Below, in pieces: positions 1-12,558 of a stretch of DNA of 64,000 bases. The stretch is taken from the NCBI GenBank assembly GCA_018398805.1, contig JAGFBZ010000339.1, positions 1-64,000 of the forward strand, written 5' to 3'. The stretch's first letter is position 1, and the number at the start of each line of letters is the position of its first letter. The stretch is from Hirundichthys speculiger. Taxonomy: Eukaryota; Chordata; Actinopteri; Beloniformes; Exocoetidae. The notes under the pieces are model-generated. The model worked only from the letters and a program-made list of their open reading frames with translations. It searched no databases and was not told the DNA's origin. The translations under genes were made by a program, and so were the position numbers.

Positions 1-853
1 GCCCCAGCGTGCCTTGTGGCTAGCTCTAACTATAATACAACCTAAACCCTAGTCTCTTTGCTTAACCCCCGACGTGCTTCTTGGCTAGCTTTAACCTTAA
101 TACAACCTAACCCTAGCCTCTTCGCTTAGCCCCAGCGTGCCTCGTGGCTATCTTTAACTATAAACGCCTAACCCTAGTCCTTTGCTTAAAGCTACCCTCG
201 TGGCTATCTTTAACTATAATACGCTAACCCTAGTCTCTTTGCTTAGCACCAGCGTACCTCGTGGCTATCTTTAACTATAATACACCTAACCCTAGTCTCT
301 TTGCTTAGCTCTTTGCTTAGCACCAGCGTGCCTCGTGGCTATCTTTAACTATAATACAACCTAACCCTAGCCTCTTTGCTTAACCCCGGCGTGCCTCTTG
401 GCTAGCTTTAACCTTAATACAACCTAACCCTAGCCTCTTCGCTTAGCCCCAGCGTGCCTCGTGGCTATCTTTAACTATAATACGCCTAACCCTAGTCTCT
501 TTGCTTAGCCCCAGCGTGCCTCGTGGCTATCTTTAACTATAATACTAACCCTAGCTTTTGCTTAACCCGGCGTTTTGGCTAAACCTAATACAACCTAACC
601 CTAGCCTCTTCACTTAGCCCCAGCGTGCCTCGTGGCTATCTTTAACTATAATACGCCTAACCCTAGTCTCTTTGCTTAGCACCAGCGTACCTCGTGGCTA
701 TCTTTAAACTATAATACGCCTAACCCTAGTCTCTTTGCTTAGCACCAGCGTACCTCGTGGCTAGCTGTAACTTTAATACACCTAACCCTAGTCTCTTTGT
801 TTAACCCCAGCGTGCCTCTTGGCTAGCTTTAACCTTAATACAACCTAACCTAA
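1..853. repeat. 63-bp minisatellite, partial block at window start
   Basis: Tandem monomers of about 63 bp with the recurring segments CTTAGCCCCAGCGTGCC, TCGTGGCTAGCTTTAAC and ACAACCTAACCCTAGCC. Each monomer carries a telomere-like CCTAACCCTAG core. The block matches the right part of the later blocks (from about 4446 onward), so the window opens inside a macrosatellite unit. Several monomers here carry small deletions (for example 541-600) that the other blocks lack. Confidence 0.93.
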
Positions 854-1226
854 CCTTGATCTAGGATCCTTTGGAAGACAACATTGAAAAGATGTCCAGA
901 CGGAAGGTTACATCAGAGAAAACACTTCAAAACCTGTCTATCTATATCTAACCCTCCGCCCTCCCTCTTCTCCTCAAGAGGTAGGGGGGAGACAGGATAC
1001 GCCTATTCGGCGCGGCTGCGTTGGCATGGTTATCTGACCTGCCACAGCTGATTCCTGGTTTCTCATCCTCCTCTCTCTCTCTCTCTCTCACACTCTCTCA
1101 CACTCTCTCTCACACTCTCTCACACTCTCTCTCACTCTGGGAGGAGTCAGGATACGCCTATATTGGGCGCAGCTGCATTCGCAGGTTATCTGACCTGTGG
1201 CGGCTGATTCCTGGTCTATCATCCTC

Positions 1227-1272
<46 letters not shown>

Positions 1273-2130
1273 CTCTTTCTCTCAAAACATTCCATTTGCA
1301 ACACACAGTGACTGGAACCCTGAGTGACATGCGCCGGCCCGTGCCCTGCCTTTGGCTCTCTATACCAAACTGCTTCGGTCATTGGACTGTCGTGGGGAGA
1401 GTCATCGAGATAACACTCAATACCTAACCTGCCTGTGCCTTCGGACTACCGAGTTCCAGTTAAAGCTCATGTGTTGCACCCATTTTATTCACCACATAAT
1501 TGTAGGCTCAAGGTGTGACTACACCCCTAACCACTCAAAACCAACTTCATCAACTAGTTCAGAGAAAATCTTTCCACCCACCAGATACCCATATGTTTGG
1601 AGGAATCTGTAACACTATTTAAACTCGAATTGGACTGGAGATCTACAAGGACAGTCTGGAATAGCACATCTTCAAATTCTCCGAATAAAGCAGGAGGCTG
1701 AGCAGCTTTTTAAATGGATGAACCTTTATTAATTAAAAATGAATAAACCTAGATGACAAGATTTAACCAATTAGAGTTAACAAAAACTAACATTATGAGT
1801 AAAATATATCAAAATAATCTCATAAAACTGAAATTTTAATAGTTTTTCAATAAAGATAAACAGGATGATGATGATAATAATAGGTTGGATATGAGTTGTT
1901 AAATGATAAAAAGACAACCCAAATAAAATTTGAATAAATAACACCAAAAGTCTGACTTGTTTTCATCTTTTGTATTTTATTATTATATTATTATTTTTTT
2001 ACAGGGAATAAAACGAACCAAAACATTACAGGAAATGGACTAGAATACATGAATCCACACAGGAGGATATTAAAAATCATTTTTTAGTCTTAAAAACGTG
2101 AAAAAGTAGGTCATGAACATTTCGTGGGTA

Positions 2131-2149
2131 ATTTGCATATGCCCCGCCC
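2131..2149 (+). promoter_or_regulatory. Octamer plus GC-box cluster (unit 1)
   Basis: ATTTGCAT (2131-2138) is followed two bases later by GCCCCGCCC (2141-2149). These match the Oct-factor octamer and an Sp1-type GC box. The pair recurs at the same place in units 2, 3 and 4 (ATTTGCAT at 6647, 11169 and 15686). The site matches are seen in the sequence; promoter function is inference. Confidence 0.35.
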
Positions 2150-2599
2150 ATTTTTTGCCTCGATGTTAAAAGTGACCTTTTGCACTGTTAAATTTGGACC
2201 AAAGGACTCAGAATTGACAATTGGGCTGGAAATAATCAATATTTACTTCCTCCTAGGTTATTTTATCACAGAAATATAACTTTAATGATTAAATATGATC
2301 AGACCATGATGGCAGGGGACAGCTGCAGTCTAGGGGTCAGTGGTGAGATGTGTGTCTGCACTTGCCTTCGAGCAAATCCCCAACTCCTCTAGCCCTGCCC
2401 CTGAAGAGGGAGCAGGTGAGAGGTGACCTGGCCAGCCTGGACCGGATCAGACCAGACCGGACTGGATCAGACCAGACCATTCCATTCCGGGCCAGCCCGA
2501 TCCAGGGGGAGAGAGAGGAGGAGAGCAGCTGCTGGACCGGATCCTCCAGGGTAAGTTCTGGCGAATCCTGGGGTTGTGCGGTGTATGAGACACAGGATT

Positions 2600-2647
2600 T
2601 CGCCCCCTGCAGGACAACACCAACTACAGGACAGCGCCCTCTGCTGG
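2600..2647 (-). promoter_or_regulatory. Paired CTCF-like motifs (unit 1)
   Basis: On the minus strand CCAGCAGAGGGCGCT (2633-2647) fits the vertebrate CTCF core very well. CCTGCAGGGGGCGA (2600-2613), 33 bp away in the same orientation, fits it nearly. The pair is kept with identical spacing in units 1-4. Binding is inferred from motif match only. Confidence 0.5.
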
Positions 2648-3520
2648 ATGAGAAGTGGGGGACAGGCTCGGTGCAAGATATACTGTGAAATTTAAAGGGG
2701 CGATGTTTATTAGAATTTAATTACTCATATTACAAGGTTAAATAATTATGCTTTTAATTCTAAAAATGATGAAAGATTCAATGTTTAAGGGTAAAAATAC
2801 AATGTACAAAGTATTATAATTAAATAAATGCACAATAACATGTGACAATTTAATACTAATACTACTAATTACTGAATACAATTAATCTTATTTCGCTGTA
2901 AATTCAAAAAATATAAATGAAGATAAACAATTACTAGTGGAAAAATCAAAGCCTGAGTAATACAATGCATCTTCTTGTTCTTAAAATTAAATATGATAAT
3001 TAATCTTTGGAGAACTGTTACAACTTTTAATATATAATAAATGAACGTGATTAAAACAATAACTAAATGCCAAATAGGCTTGTTTTAAACACCATAATTG
3101 GCTATGGGACACACTCCGAGGCTTGATCAACCTCGGCAGGGCCTTCCTTGGGTGAGGGTGTCTAGTGATAATGGCCGAAACACCCGATGACCCTGAGGTC
3201 CACTACTGATGATGTGTCCTAAAAGTGAAATAACTTTTAAAACCCAAACTAATAAAGGAAAAAGCTGTTTTTAAGCCTCCTTGTAATTACAGAAATGTCT
3301 TCTAGACCATTTATTATAACAATCTTGTAAATAGAATGGACTGAAGGACACAAATATTATCTCTGGAGACAATATTATTCCCAACCAAAAAGAATGACTC
3401 GCCTACCAGATGAAGAAGATGATGTACCATTACCTTGGAAGGATTTAGGAATTCAACCCGGATCCAACCAAGACCAGATCTTTCTTCATCCTTCTTTTAG
3501 ACCGAGTCCAGGACGCTGTT

Positions 3521-5370
3521 TTAGCCCCAGCGAGCTTCGTGGCTAACTTTAACTTTAATACACCTAACCCCATCCTCTTTCCATAGCCTCAACGTGCCTC
3601 GTGGCTAGCTGTAACTTTAATACACCTAACCCCAACCTCTTCGCTTAGCCCCAGCGTGCGTCGTGGCTAGCTTTAACTTTAATACAACCTAACCCTAGTT
3701 TCTTTGCTTAACCCCAGCGTGTCTCGTGGCTAGCTTTAACCTTAATACACCTAACCCCAACCTCTTCGCTTAACCCCAGCGTGCCGCTTGGCTAGCTTTA
3801 ACTTTAATACAACCTAACCCTAGCCTCTTCGCTTAGCCCCAGCATGCCTCGTGGCTAGCTCTAACTCCTTGCTTAGCCCCAGCGTGCCTCGTGGCTAGCT
3901 TTAACCTTAATACAACCTAACCCTAGCCTCTTCGCTTAGCCCCAGCATGCCTCGTGGCTAGCTCTAACTATAATACAACCTAACCCTAACCTCCTTGCTT
4001 AGCCCCAGCGTGCCTCGTGGCTAGCTTTAACCTTAATACAACCTAACCCTAGCCTCTTCGCTTAGCCCCAGCATGCCTCGTGGCTAGCTCTAACTATAAT
4101 ACAACCTTGTATTACCCTAGCCTCCTGGTTTAGCCCCAGCGTGCCTCGTGGCTAGCTTTAACCTTAATACAACCTAACCCTAGCCTCTTCGTTTAGCCCC
4201 AGCATGCCTCGTGGCTAGCTCTAACTACAATACAACCTAACCCTAGCCTCCTTGCTTAGCCCCAGCATGCCTCGTGGCTAGCTCTAACTATAATACAACC
4301 TAACCCTAGCCTCCTTGCTTAGCCCCAGCGTGCCTCGTGGCTAGTTTTAATCTTAATACAACCTAACCCTAGCCTCTTCGCTTAGCCTCAGCGTGCCTCG
4401 TGGCTAGCTTTAACCTTAATACAACCTAACCCTAGCCTCTTCGCTTAGCCCCAGCGTGCCTTGTGGCTAGCTCTAACTATAATACAACCTAACCCTAGTC
4501 TCTTTGCTTAACCCCGACGTGCTTCTTGGCTAGCTTTAACCTTAATACAACCTAACCCTAGCCTCTTCGCTTAGCCCCAGCGTGCCTCGTGGCTATCTTT
4601 AACTATAATACGCCTAACCCTAGTCTCTTTGCTTAGCACCAGCGTACCTCGTGGCTATCTTTAACTATAACACCTAACCCTAGTCTCTTTGCTTAGCACC
4701 AGCGTACCTCGTGGCTAGCTTTAACTTTAATACACCTAACCCTAGTCTCTTTGTTTAACCCCAACGTGCCTCTTGGCTAGCTCTAACTATAATACAACCT
4801 AACCCTAGTCTCTTTGCTTAGCACCAGCGTGCCTCGTGGCTATCTTTAACTATAATACAACCTAACCCTAGCCTCTTTGCTTAACCCCGGCGTGCCTCTT
4901 GGCTAGCTTTAACCTTAATACAACCTAACCCTAGCCTCTTCGCTTAGCCCCAGCGTGCCTCGTGGCTATCTTTAACTATAATACGCCTAACCCTAGTCTC
5001 TTTGCTTAGCCCCAGCGTGCCTCGTGGCTATCTTTAACTATAATACAACCTAACCCTAGCCTCTTTGCTTAACCCCGGCGTGCCTCTTGGCTAGCTTTAA
5101 CCTTAATACAACCTAACCCTAGCCTCTTCACTTAGCCCCAGCGTGCCTCGTGGCTATCTTTAACTATAATACGCCTAACCCTAGTCTCTTTGCTTAGCAC
5201 CAGCGTACCTCGTGGCTATCTTTAACTATAATACGCCTAACCCTAGTCTCTTTGCTTAGCACCAGCGTACCTCGTGGCTAGCTGTAACTTTAATACACCT
5301 AACCCTAGTCTCTTTGTTTAACCCCAGCGTGCCTCTTGGCTAGCTTTAACCTTAATACAACCTAACCTAA
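3521..5370. repeat. 63-bp minisatellite block of unit 1
   Basis: About 29 tandem monomers of roughly 63 bp. Variants differ mainly in TTTAACCTTAATAC, CTCTAACTATAATAC and TTTAACTATAATACGCC. The order of variants is the same in the other blocks, so the whole 4.5-kb unit was duplicated rather than each array expanding alone. Confidence 0.93.
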
Positions 5371-5742
5371 CCTTGATCTAGGATCCTTTGGAAGACAACA
5401 TTGAAAAGATGTCCAGACGGAAGGTTACATCAGAGAAAACACTTCAAAACCTGTCTATCTATATCTAACCCTCCGCCCTCCCTCTTCTCCTCAAGAGGTA
5501 GGGGGGAGACAGGATACGCCTATTCGGCGCGGCTGCGTTGGCATGGTTATCTGACCTGCCACAGCTGATTCCTGGTTTCTCATCCTCCTCTCTCTCTCTC
5601 TCTCACACTCTCTCACACTCTCTCTCACACTCTCTCACACTCTCTCTCACTCTGGGAGGAGTCAGGATACGCCTATATTGGGCGCAGCTGCATTCGCAGG
5701 TTATCTGACCTGTGGCGGCTGATTCCTGGTCTATCATCCTCC

Positions 5743-5783
<41 letters not shown>

Positions 5784-8042
5784 CTCTCTTTCTCTCAAAA
5801 CATTCCATTTGCAACACACAGTGACTGGAACCCTGAGTGACATGCGCCGGCCCGTGCCCTGCCTTTGGCTCTCTATACCAAAACTGCTTCGGTCATTGGA
5901 CTGTCGTGGGGAGAGTCATCGAGATAACACTCAATACCTAACCTGCCTGTGCCTTCGGACTACCGAGTTCCAGTTAAAGCTCATGTGTTGCACCCATTTT
6001 ATTCACCACATAATTGTAGGCTCAAGGTGTGACTACACCCCTAACCACTCAAAACCAACTTCATCAACTAGTTCAGAGAAAATCTTTCCACCCACCAGAT
6101 ACCCATATGTTTGGAGGAATCTGTAACACTATTTAAACTCGAATTGGACTGGAGATCTACAAGGACAGTCTGGAATAGCACATCTTCAAATTCTCCGAAT
6201 AAAGCAGGAGGCTGAGCAGCTTTTTAAATGGATGAACCTTTATTAATTAAAAATGAATAAACCTAGATGACAAGATTTAACCAATTAGAGTTAACAAAAA
6301 CTAACATTATGAGTAAAATATATCAAAATAATCTCATAAAACTGAAATTTTAATAGTTTTTCAATAAAGATAAACAGGATGATGATGATAATAATAGGTT
6401 GGATATGAGTTGTTAAATGATAAAAAAGACAACCCAAATAAAATTTGAATAAATAACACCAAAAGTCTGACTTGTTTTCATCTTTTGTATTTTATTATTA
6501 TATTATTATTTTTTTACAGGGAATAAAAACGAACCAAAACATTACAGGAAATGGACTAGAATACATGAATCCACACAGGAGGATATTAAAAATCATTTTT
6601 TAGTCTTAAAAACGTGAAAAAGTAGGTCATGAACATTTCGCGGGTAATTTGCATATGCCCCGCCCATTTTTTTGCCTCGATGTTAAAAGTGACCTTTTGC
6701 ACTGTTAAATTTGGACCAAAGGACTCAGAATTGACAATTGGGCTGGAAATAATCAATATTTACTTCCTCCTAGGTTATTTTATCACAGAAATATAACTTT
6801 AATGATTAAATATGATCAGACCATGATGGCAGGGGACAGCTGCAGTCTAGGGGTCAGTGGTGAGATGTGTGTCTGCACTTGCCTTCGAGCAAATCCCCAA
6901 CTCCTCTAGCCCTGCCCCTGAAGAGGGAGCAGGTGAGAGGTGACCTGGCCAGCCTGGACCGGATCAGACCAGACCGGACTGGATCAGACCAGACCATTCC
7001 ATTCCGGGCCAGCCCGATCCAGGGGGAGAGAGAGGAGGAGAGCAGCTGCTGGACCGGATCCTCCAGGGTAAGTTCTGGCGAATCCTGGGGTTGTGCGGTG
7101 TATGAGACACAGGATTTCGCCCCCTGCAGGACAACACCAACTACAGGACAGCGCCCTCTGCTGGATGAGAAGTGGGGGACAGGCTCGGTGCAAGATATAC
7201 TGTGAAATTTAAAGGGGCGATGTTTATTAGAATTTAATTACTCATATTACAAGGTTAAATAATTATGCTTTTAATTCTAAAAATGATGAAAGATTCAATG
7301 TTTAAGGGTAAAAATACAATGTACAAAGTATTATAATTAAATAAATGCACAATAACATGTGACAATTTAATACTAATACTACTAATTACTGAATACAATT
7401 AATCTTATTTCGCTGTAAATTCAAAAAATATAAATGAAGATAAACAATTACTAGTGGAAAAATCAAAGCCTGAGTAATACAATGCATCTTCTTGTTCTTA
7501 AAATTAAATATGATAATTAATCTTTGGAGAACTGTTACAACTTTTAATATATAATAAATGAACGTGATTAAAACAATAACTAAATGCCAAATAGGCTTGT
7601 TTTAAAACACCATAATTGGCTATGGGACACACTCCGAGGCTTGATCAACCTCGGCAGGGCCTTCCTTGGGTGAGGGTGTCTAGTGATAATGGCCGAAAAC
7701 ACCCGATGACCCTGAGGTCCACTACTGATGATGTGTGTCCTAAAAGTGAAATAACTTTTAAAACCCAAACTAATAAAGGAAAAAGCTGTTTTTAAGCCTC
7801 CTTGTAATTACAGAAATGTCTTCTAGACCATTTATTATAACAATCTTGTAAATAGAATGGACTGAAGGACACAAATATTATCTCTGGAGACAATATTATT
7901 CCCAACCAAAAAAGAATGACTCGCCTACCAGATGAAGAAGATGATGTACCATTACCTTGGAAGGATTTAGGAATTCAACCCGGATCCAACCAAGACCAGA
8001 TCTTTCTTCATCCTTCTTTTAGACCGAGTCCAGGACGCTGTT
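5371..8042. repeat. 4.5-kb macrosatellite, unit 2, non-minisatellite part
   Basis: Near-identical to 854-3520. Differences are mostly homopolymer and CT/TTTC microsatellite length changes and a few substitutions (for example TTCGCGGG for TTCGTGGG at about 6638). Offset from unit 1 is 4517 bp. Confidence 0.93.
7117..7164 (-). promoter_or_regulatory. Paired CTCF-like motifs (unit 2)
   Basis: Same two motifs as in unit 1, at 7117-7130 and 7150-7164, with unchanged 33-bp spacing and orientation. Confidence 0.5.
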
Positions 8043-9890
8043 TTAGCCCCAGCGAGCTTCGTGGCTAACTTTAACTTTAATACACCTAACCCCATCCTCT
8101 TTCCATAGCCTCAACGTGCCTCGTGGCTAGCTGTAACTTTAATACACCTAACCCCAACCTCTTCGCTTAGCCCCAGCGTGCGTCGTGGCTAGCTTTAACT
8201 TTAATACAACCTAACCCTAGTTTCTTTGCTTAACCCCAGCGTGTCTCGTGGCTAGCTTTAACCTTAATACACCTAACCCCAACCTCTTCGCTTAACCCCA
8301 GCGTGCCGCTTGGCTAGCTTTAACTTTAATACAACCTAACCCTAGCCTCTTCGCTTAGCCCCAGCATGCCTCGTGGCTAGCTCTAACTCCTTGCTTAGCC
8401 CCAGCGTGCCTCGTGGCTAGCTTTAACCTTAATACAACCTAACCCTAGCCTCTTCGCTTAGCCCCAGCATGCCTCGTGGCTAGCTCTAACTATAATACAA
8501 CCTAACCCTAACCTCCTTGCTTAGCCCCAGCGTGCCTCGTGGCTAGCTTTAACCTTAATACAACCTAACCCTAGCCTCTTCGCTTAGCCCCAGCATGCCT
8601 CGTGGCTAGCTCTAACTATAATACAACCTTGTATTACCCTAGCCTCCTGGTTTAGCCCCAGCGTGCCTCGTGGCTAGCTTTAACCTTAATACAACCTAAC
8701 CCTAGCCTCTTCGTTTAGCCCCAGCATGCCTCGTGGCTAGCTCTAACTACAATACAACCTAACCCTAGCCTCCTTGCTTAGCCCCAGCATGCCTCGTGGC
8801 TAGCTCTAACTATAATACAACCTAACCCTAGCCTCCTTGCTTAGCCCCAGCGTGCCTCGTGGCTAGTTTTAATCTTAATACAACCTAACCCTAGCCTCTT
8901 CGCTTAGCCTCAGCGTGCCTCGTGGCTAGCTTTAACCTTAATACAACCTAACCCTAGCCTCTTCGCTTAGCCCCAGCGTGCCTTGTGGCTAGCTCTAACT
9001 ATAATACAACCTAACCCTAGTCTCTTTGCTTAACCCCGACGTGCTTCTTGGCTAGCTTTAACCTTAATACAACCTAACCCTAGCCTCTTCGCTTAGCCCC
9101 AGCGTGCCTCGTGGCTATCTTTAACTATAATACGCCTAACCCTAGTCTCTTTGCTTAGCACCAGCGTACCTCGTGGCTATCTTTAACTATAATACACCTA
9201 ACCCTAGTCTCTTTGCTTAGCACCAGCGTACCTCGTGGCTAGCTTTAACTTTAATACACCTAACCCTAGTCTCTTGTTTAACCCCAACGCCTCTTGGCTA
9301 GCTCTAACTATAATACAACCTAACCCTAGTCTCTTTGCTTAGCACCAGCGTGCCTCGTGGCTATCTTTAACTATAATACAACCTAACCCTAGCCTCTTTG
9401 CTTAACCCCGGCGTGCCTCTTGGCTAGCTTTAACCTTAATACAACCTAACCCTAGCCTCTTCGCTTAGCCCCAGCGTGCCTCGTGGCTATCTTTAACTAT
9501 AATACGCCTAACCCTAGTCTCTTTGCTTAGCCCCAGCGTGCCTCGTGGCTATCTTTAACTATAATACAACCTAACCCTAGCCTCTTTGCTTAGCCCCGCG
9601 TGCCTCTTGGCTAGCTTTAACCTTAATACAACCTAACCCTAGCCTCTTCACTTAGCCCCAGCGTGCCTCGTGGCTATCTTTAACTATAATACGCCTAACC
9701 CTAGTCTCTTTGCTTAGCACCAGCGTACCTCGTGGCTATCTTTAACTATAATACGCCTAACCCTAGTCTCTTTGCTTAGCACCAGCGTACCTCGTGGCTA
9801 GCTGTAACTTTAATACACCTAACCCTAGTCTCTTTGTTTAACCCCAGCGTGCCTCTTGGCTAGCTTTAACCTTAATACAACCTAACCTAA
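8043..9890. repeat. 63-bp minisatellite block of unit 2
   Basis: Same monomer family and same variant order as 3521-5370, again ending at the CCTAACCTAACC run just before the next unit. Confidence 0.93.
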
Positions 9891-10267
9891 CCTTGATCTA
9901 GGATCCTTTGGAAGACAACATTGAAAAGATGTCCAGACGGAAGGTTACATCAGAGAAAACACTTCAAAACCTGTCTATCTATATCTAACCCTCCGCCCTC
10001 CCTCTTCTCCTCAAGAGGTAGGGGGGAGACAGGATACGCCTATTCGGCGCGGCTGCGTTGGCATGGTTATCTGACCTGCCACAGCTGATTCCTGGTTTCT
10101 CATCCTCCTCTCTCTCTCTCTCTCTCACACACTCTCTCACACTCTCTCTCACACTCTCTCTCACACTCTCTCTCACTCTGGGAGGAGTCAGGATACGCCT
10201 ATATTGGGCGCAGCTGCATTCGCAGGTTATCTGACCTGTGGCGGCTGATTCCTGGTCTATCATCCTC

Positions 10268-10303
<36 letters not shown>

Positions 10304-12558
10304 CTCTTTCTCTCAAAACATTCCATTTGCAACACACAGTGACTGGAACCCTGAGTGACATGCGCCGGCCCGTGCCCTGCCTTTGGCTCTCTATACCAAA
10401 CTGCTTCGGTCATTGGACTGTCGTGGGGAGAGTCATCGAGATAACACTCAATACCTAACCTGCCTGTGCCTTCGGACTACCGAGTTCCAGTTAAAGCTCA
10501 TGTGTTGCACCCATTTTATTCACCACATAATTGTAGGCTCAAGGTGTGACTACACCCCTAACCACTCAAAACCAACTTCATCAACTAGTTCAGAGAAAAT
10601 CTTTCCACCCACCAGATACCCATATGTTTGGAGGAATCTGTAACACTATTTAAACTCGAATTGGACTGGAGATCTACAAGGACAGTCTGGAATAGCACAT
10701 CTTCAAATTCTCCGAATAAAGCAGGAGGCTGAGCAGCTTTTTAAATGGATGAACCTTTATTAATTAAAAATGAATAAACCTAGATGACAAGATTTAACCA
10801 ATTAGAGTTAACAAAAACTAACATTATGAGTAAAATATATCAAAATAATCTCATAAAACTGAAATTTTAATAGTTTTTCAATAAAGATAAACAGGATGAT
10901 GATGATGATAATAATAGGTTGGATATGAGTTGTTAAATGATAAAAAGACAACCCAAATAAAATTTGAATAAATAACACCAAAAGTCTGACTTGTTTTCAT
11001 CTTTTGTATTTTATTATTATATTATTATTTTTTTACAGGGAATAAAAACGAACCAAAACATTACAGGAAATGGACTAGAATACATGAATCCACACAGGAG
11101 GATATTAAAAAAATCATTTTTTAGTCTTAAAAACGTGAAAAAAGTAGGTCATGAACATTTCGTGGGTAATTTGCATATGCCCCGCCCATTTTTTGCCTCG
11201 ATGTTAAAAGTGACCTTTTGCACTGTTAAATTTGGACCAAAGGACTCAGAATTGACAATTGGGCTGGAAATAATCAATATTTACTTCCTCCTAGGTTATT
11301 TTATCACAGAAATATAACTTTAATGATTAAATATGATCAGACCATGATGGCAGGGGACAGCTGCAGTCTAGGGGTCAGTGGTGAGATGTGTGTCTGCACT
11401 TGCCTTCGAGCAAATCCCCAACTCCTCTAGCCCTGCCCCTGAAGAGGGAGCAGGTGAGAGGTGACCTGGCCAGCCTGGACCGGATCAGACCAGACCGGAC
11501 TGGATCAGACCAGACCATTCCATTCCGGGCCAGCCCGATCCAGGGGGAGAGAGAGGAGGAGAGCAGCTGCTGGACCGGATCCTCCAGGGTAAGTTCTGGC
11601 GAATCCTGGGGTTGTGCGGTGTATGAGACACAGGATTTCGCCCCCTGCAGGACAACACCAACTACAGGACAGCGCCCTCTGCTGGATGAGAAGTGGGGGA
11701 CAGGCTCGGTGCAAGATATACTGTGAAATTTAAAGGGGCGATGTTTATTAGAATTTAATTACTCATATTACAAGGTTAAATAATTATGCTTTTAATTCTA
11801 AAAATGATGAAAGATTCAATGTTTAAGGGTAAAAATACAATGTACAAAGTATTATAATTAAATAAATGCACAATAACATGTGACAATTTAATACTAATAC
11901 TACTAATTACTGAATACAATTAATCTTATTTCGCTGTAAATTCAAAAAATATAAATGAAGATAAACAATTACTAGTGGAAAAATCAAAGCCTGAGTAATA
12001 CAATGCATCTTCTTGTTCTTAAAATTAAATATGATAATTAATCTTTGGAGAACTGTTACAACTTTTAATATATAATAAATGAACGTGATTAAAACAATAA
12101 CTAAATGCCAAATAGGCTTGTTTTAAACACCATAATTGGCTATGGGACACACTCCGAGGCTTGATCAACCTCGGCAGGGCCTTCCTTGGGTGAGGGTGTC
12201 TAGTGATAATGGCCGAAACACCCGATGACCCTGAGGTCCACTACTGATGATGTGTCCTAAAAGTGAAATAACTTTTAAAACCCAAACTAATAAAGGAAAA
12301 AGCTGTTTTTAAGCCTCCTTGTAATTACAGAAATGTCTTCTAGACCATTTATTATAACAATCTTGTAAATAGAATGGACTGAAGGACACAAATATTATCT
12401 CTGGAGACAATATTATTCCCAACCAAAAAGAATGACTCGCCTACCAGATGAAGAAGATGATGTACCATTACCTTGGAAGGATTTAGGAATTCAACCCGGA
12501 TCCAACCAAGACCAGATCTTTCTTCATCCTTCTTTTAGACCGAGTCCAGGACGCTGTT
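9891..12558. repeat. 4.5-kb macrosatellite, unit 3, non-minisatellite part
   Basis: Near-identical to units 1 and 2, 4520 bp after unit 2. CT and TTTC tracts differ slightly in length from the other copies, and one extra GAT is present in the GATGATGAT run near 10900. Confidence 0.93.
11638..11685 (-). promoter_or_regulatory. Paired CTCF-like motifs (unit 3)
   Basis: Motifs at 11638-11651 and 11671-11685, same sequence, spacing and orientation as in the other units. Confidence 0.5.

Larger units (their letters stand above)
854..3520. repeat. 4.5-kb macrosatellite, unit 1, non-minisatellite part
   Basis: About 2.67 kb starting CCTTGATCTAGGATCC, repeated almost identically at 5371, 9891, 14411 and (truncated) 18867. 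Inside are two diverged copies of a roughly 100-bp segment (about 987-1080 and 1141-1240), both ending in CT-rich microsatellite. After them come an AT-rich stretch, an octamer/GC-box cluster (2131-2149), a GC-rich block with paired CTCF-like motifs (2600-2647) and another long AT-rich stretch. Open frames are short, mostly follow the CT microsatellite or are not conserved in frame between copies, and show no recognisable domain, so I treat the unit as non-coding. Confidence 0.92.

Noticed and set aside
1021..2688. Short open frames in the macrosatellite units (for example 1021-1311 and 2350-2688)
   Set aside because: The first kind follows CT/TTTC microsatellites. The second is identical in all units only because the DNA is identical, with no domain and no start context. 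Treated as non-coding.
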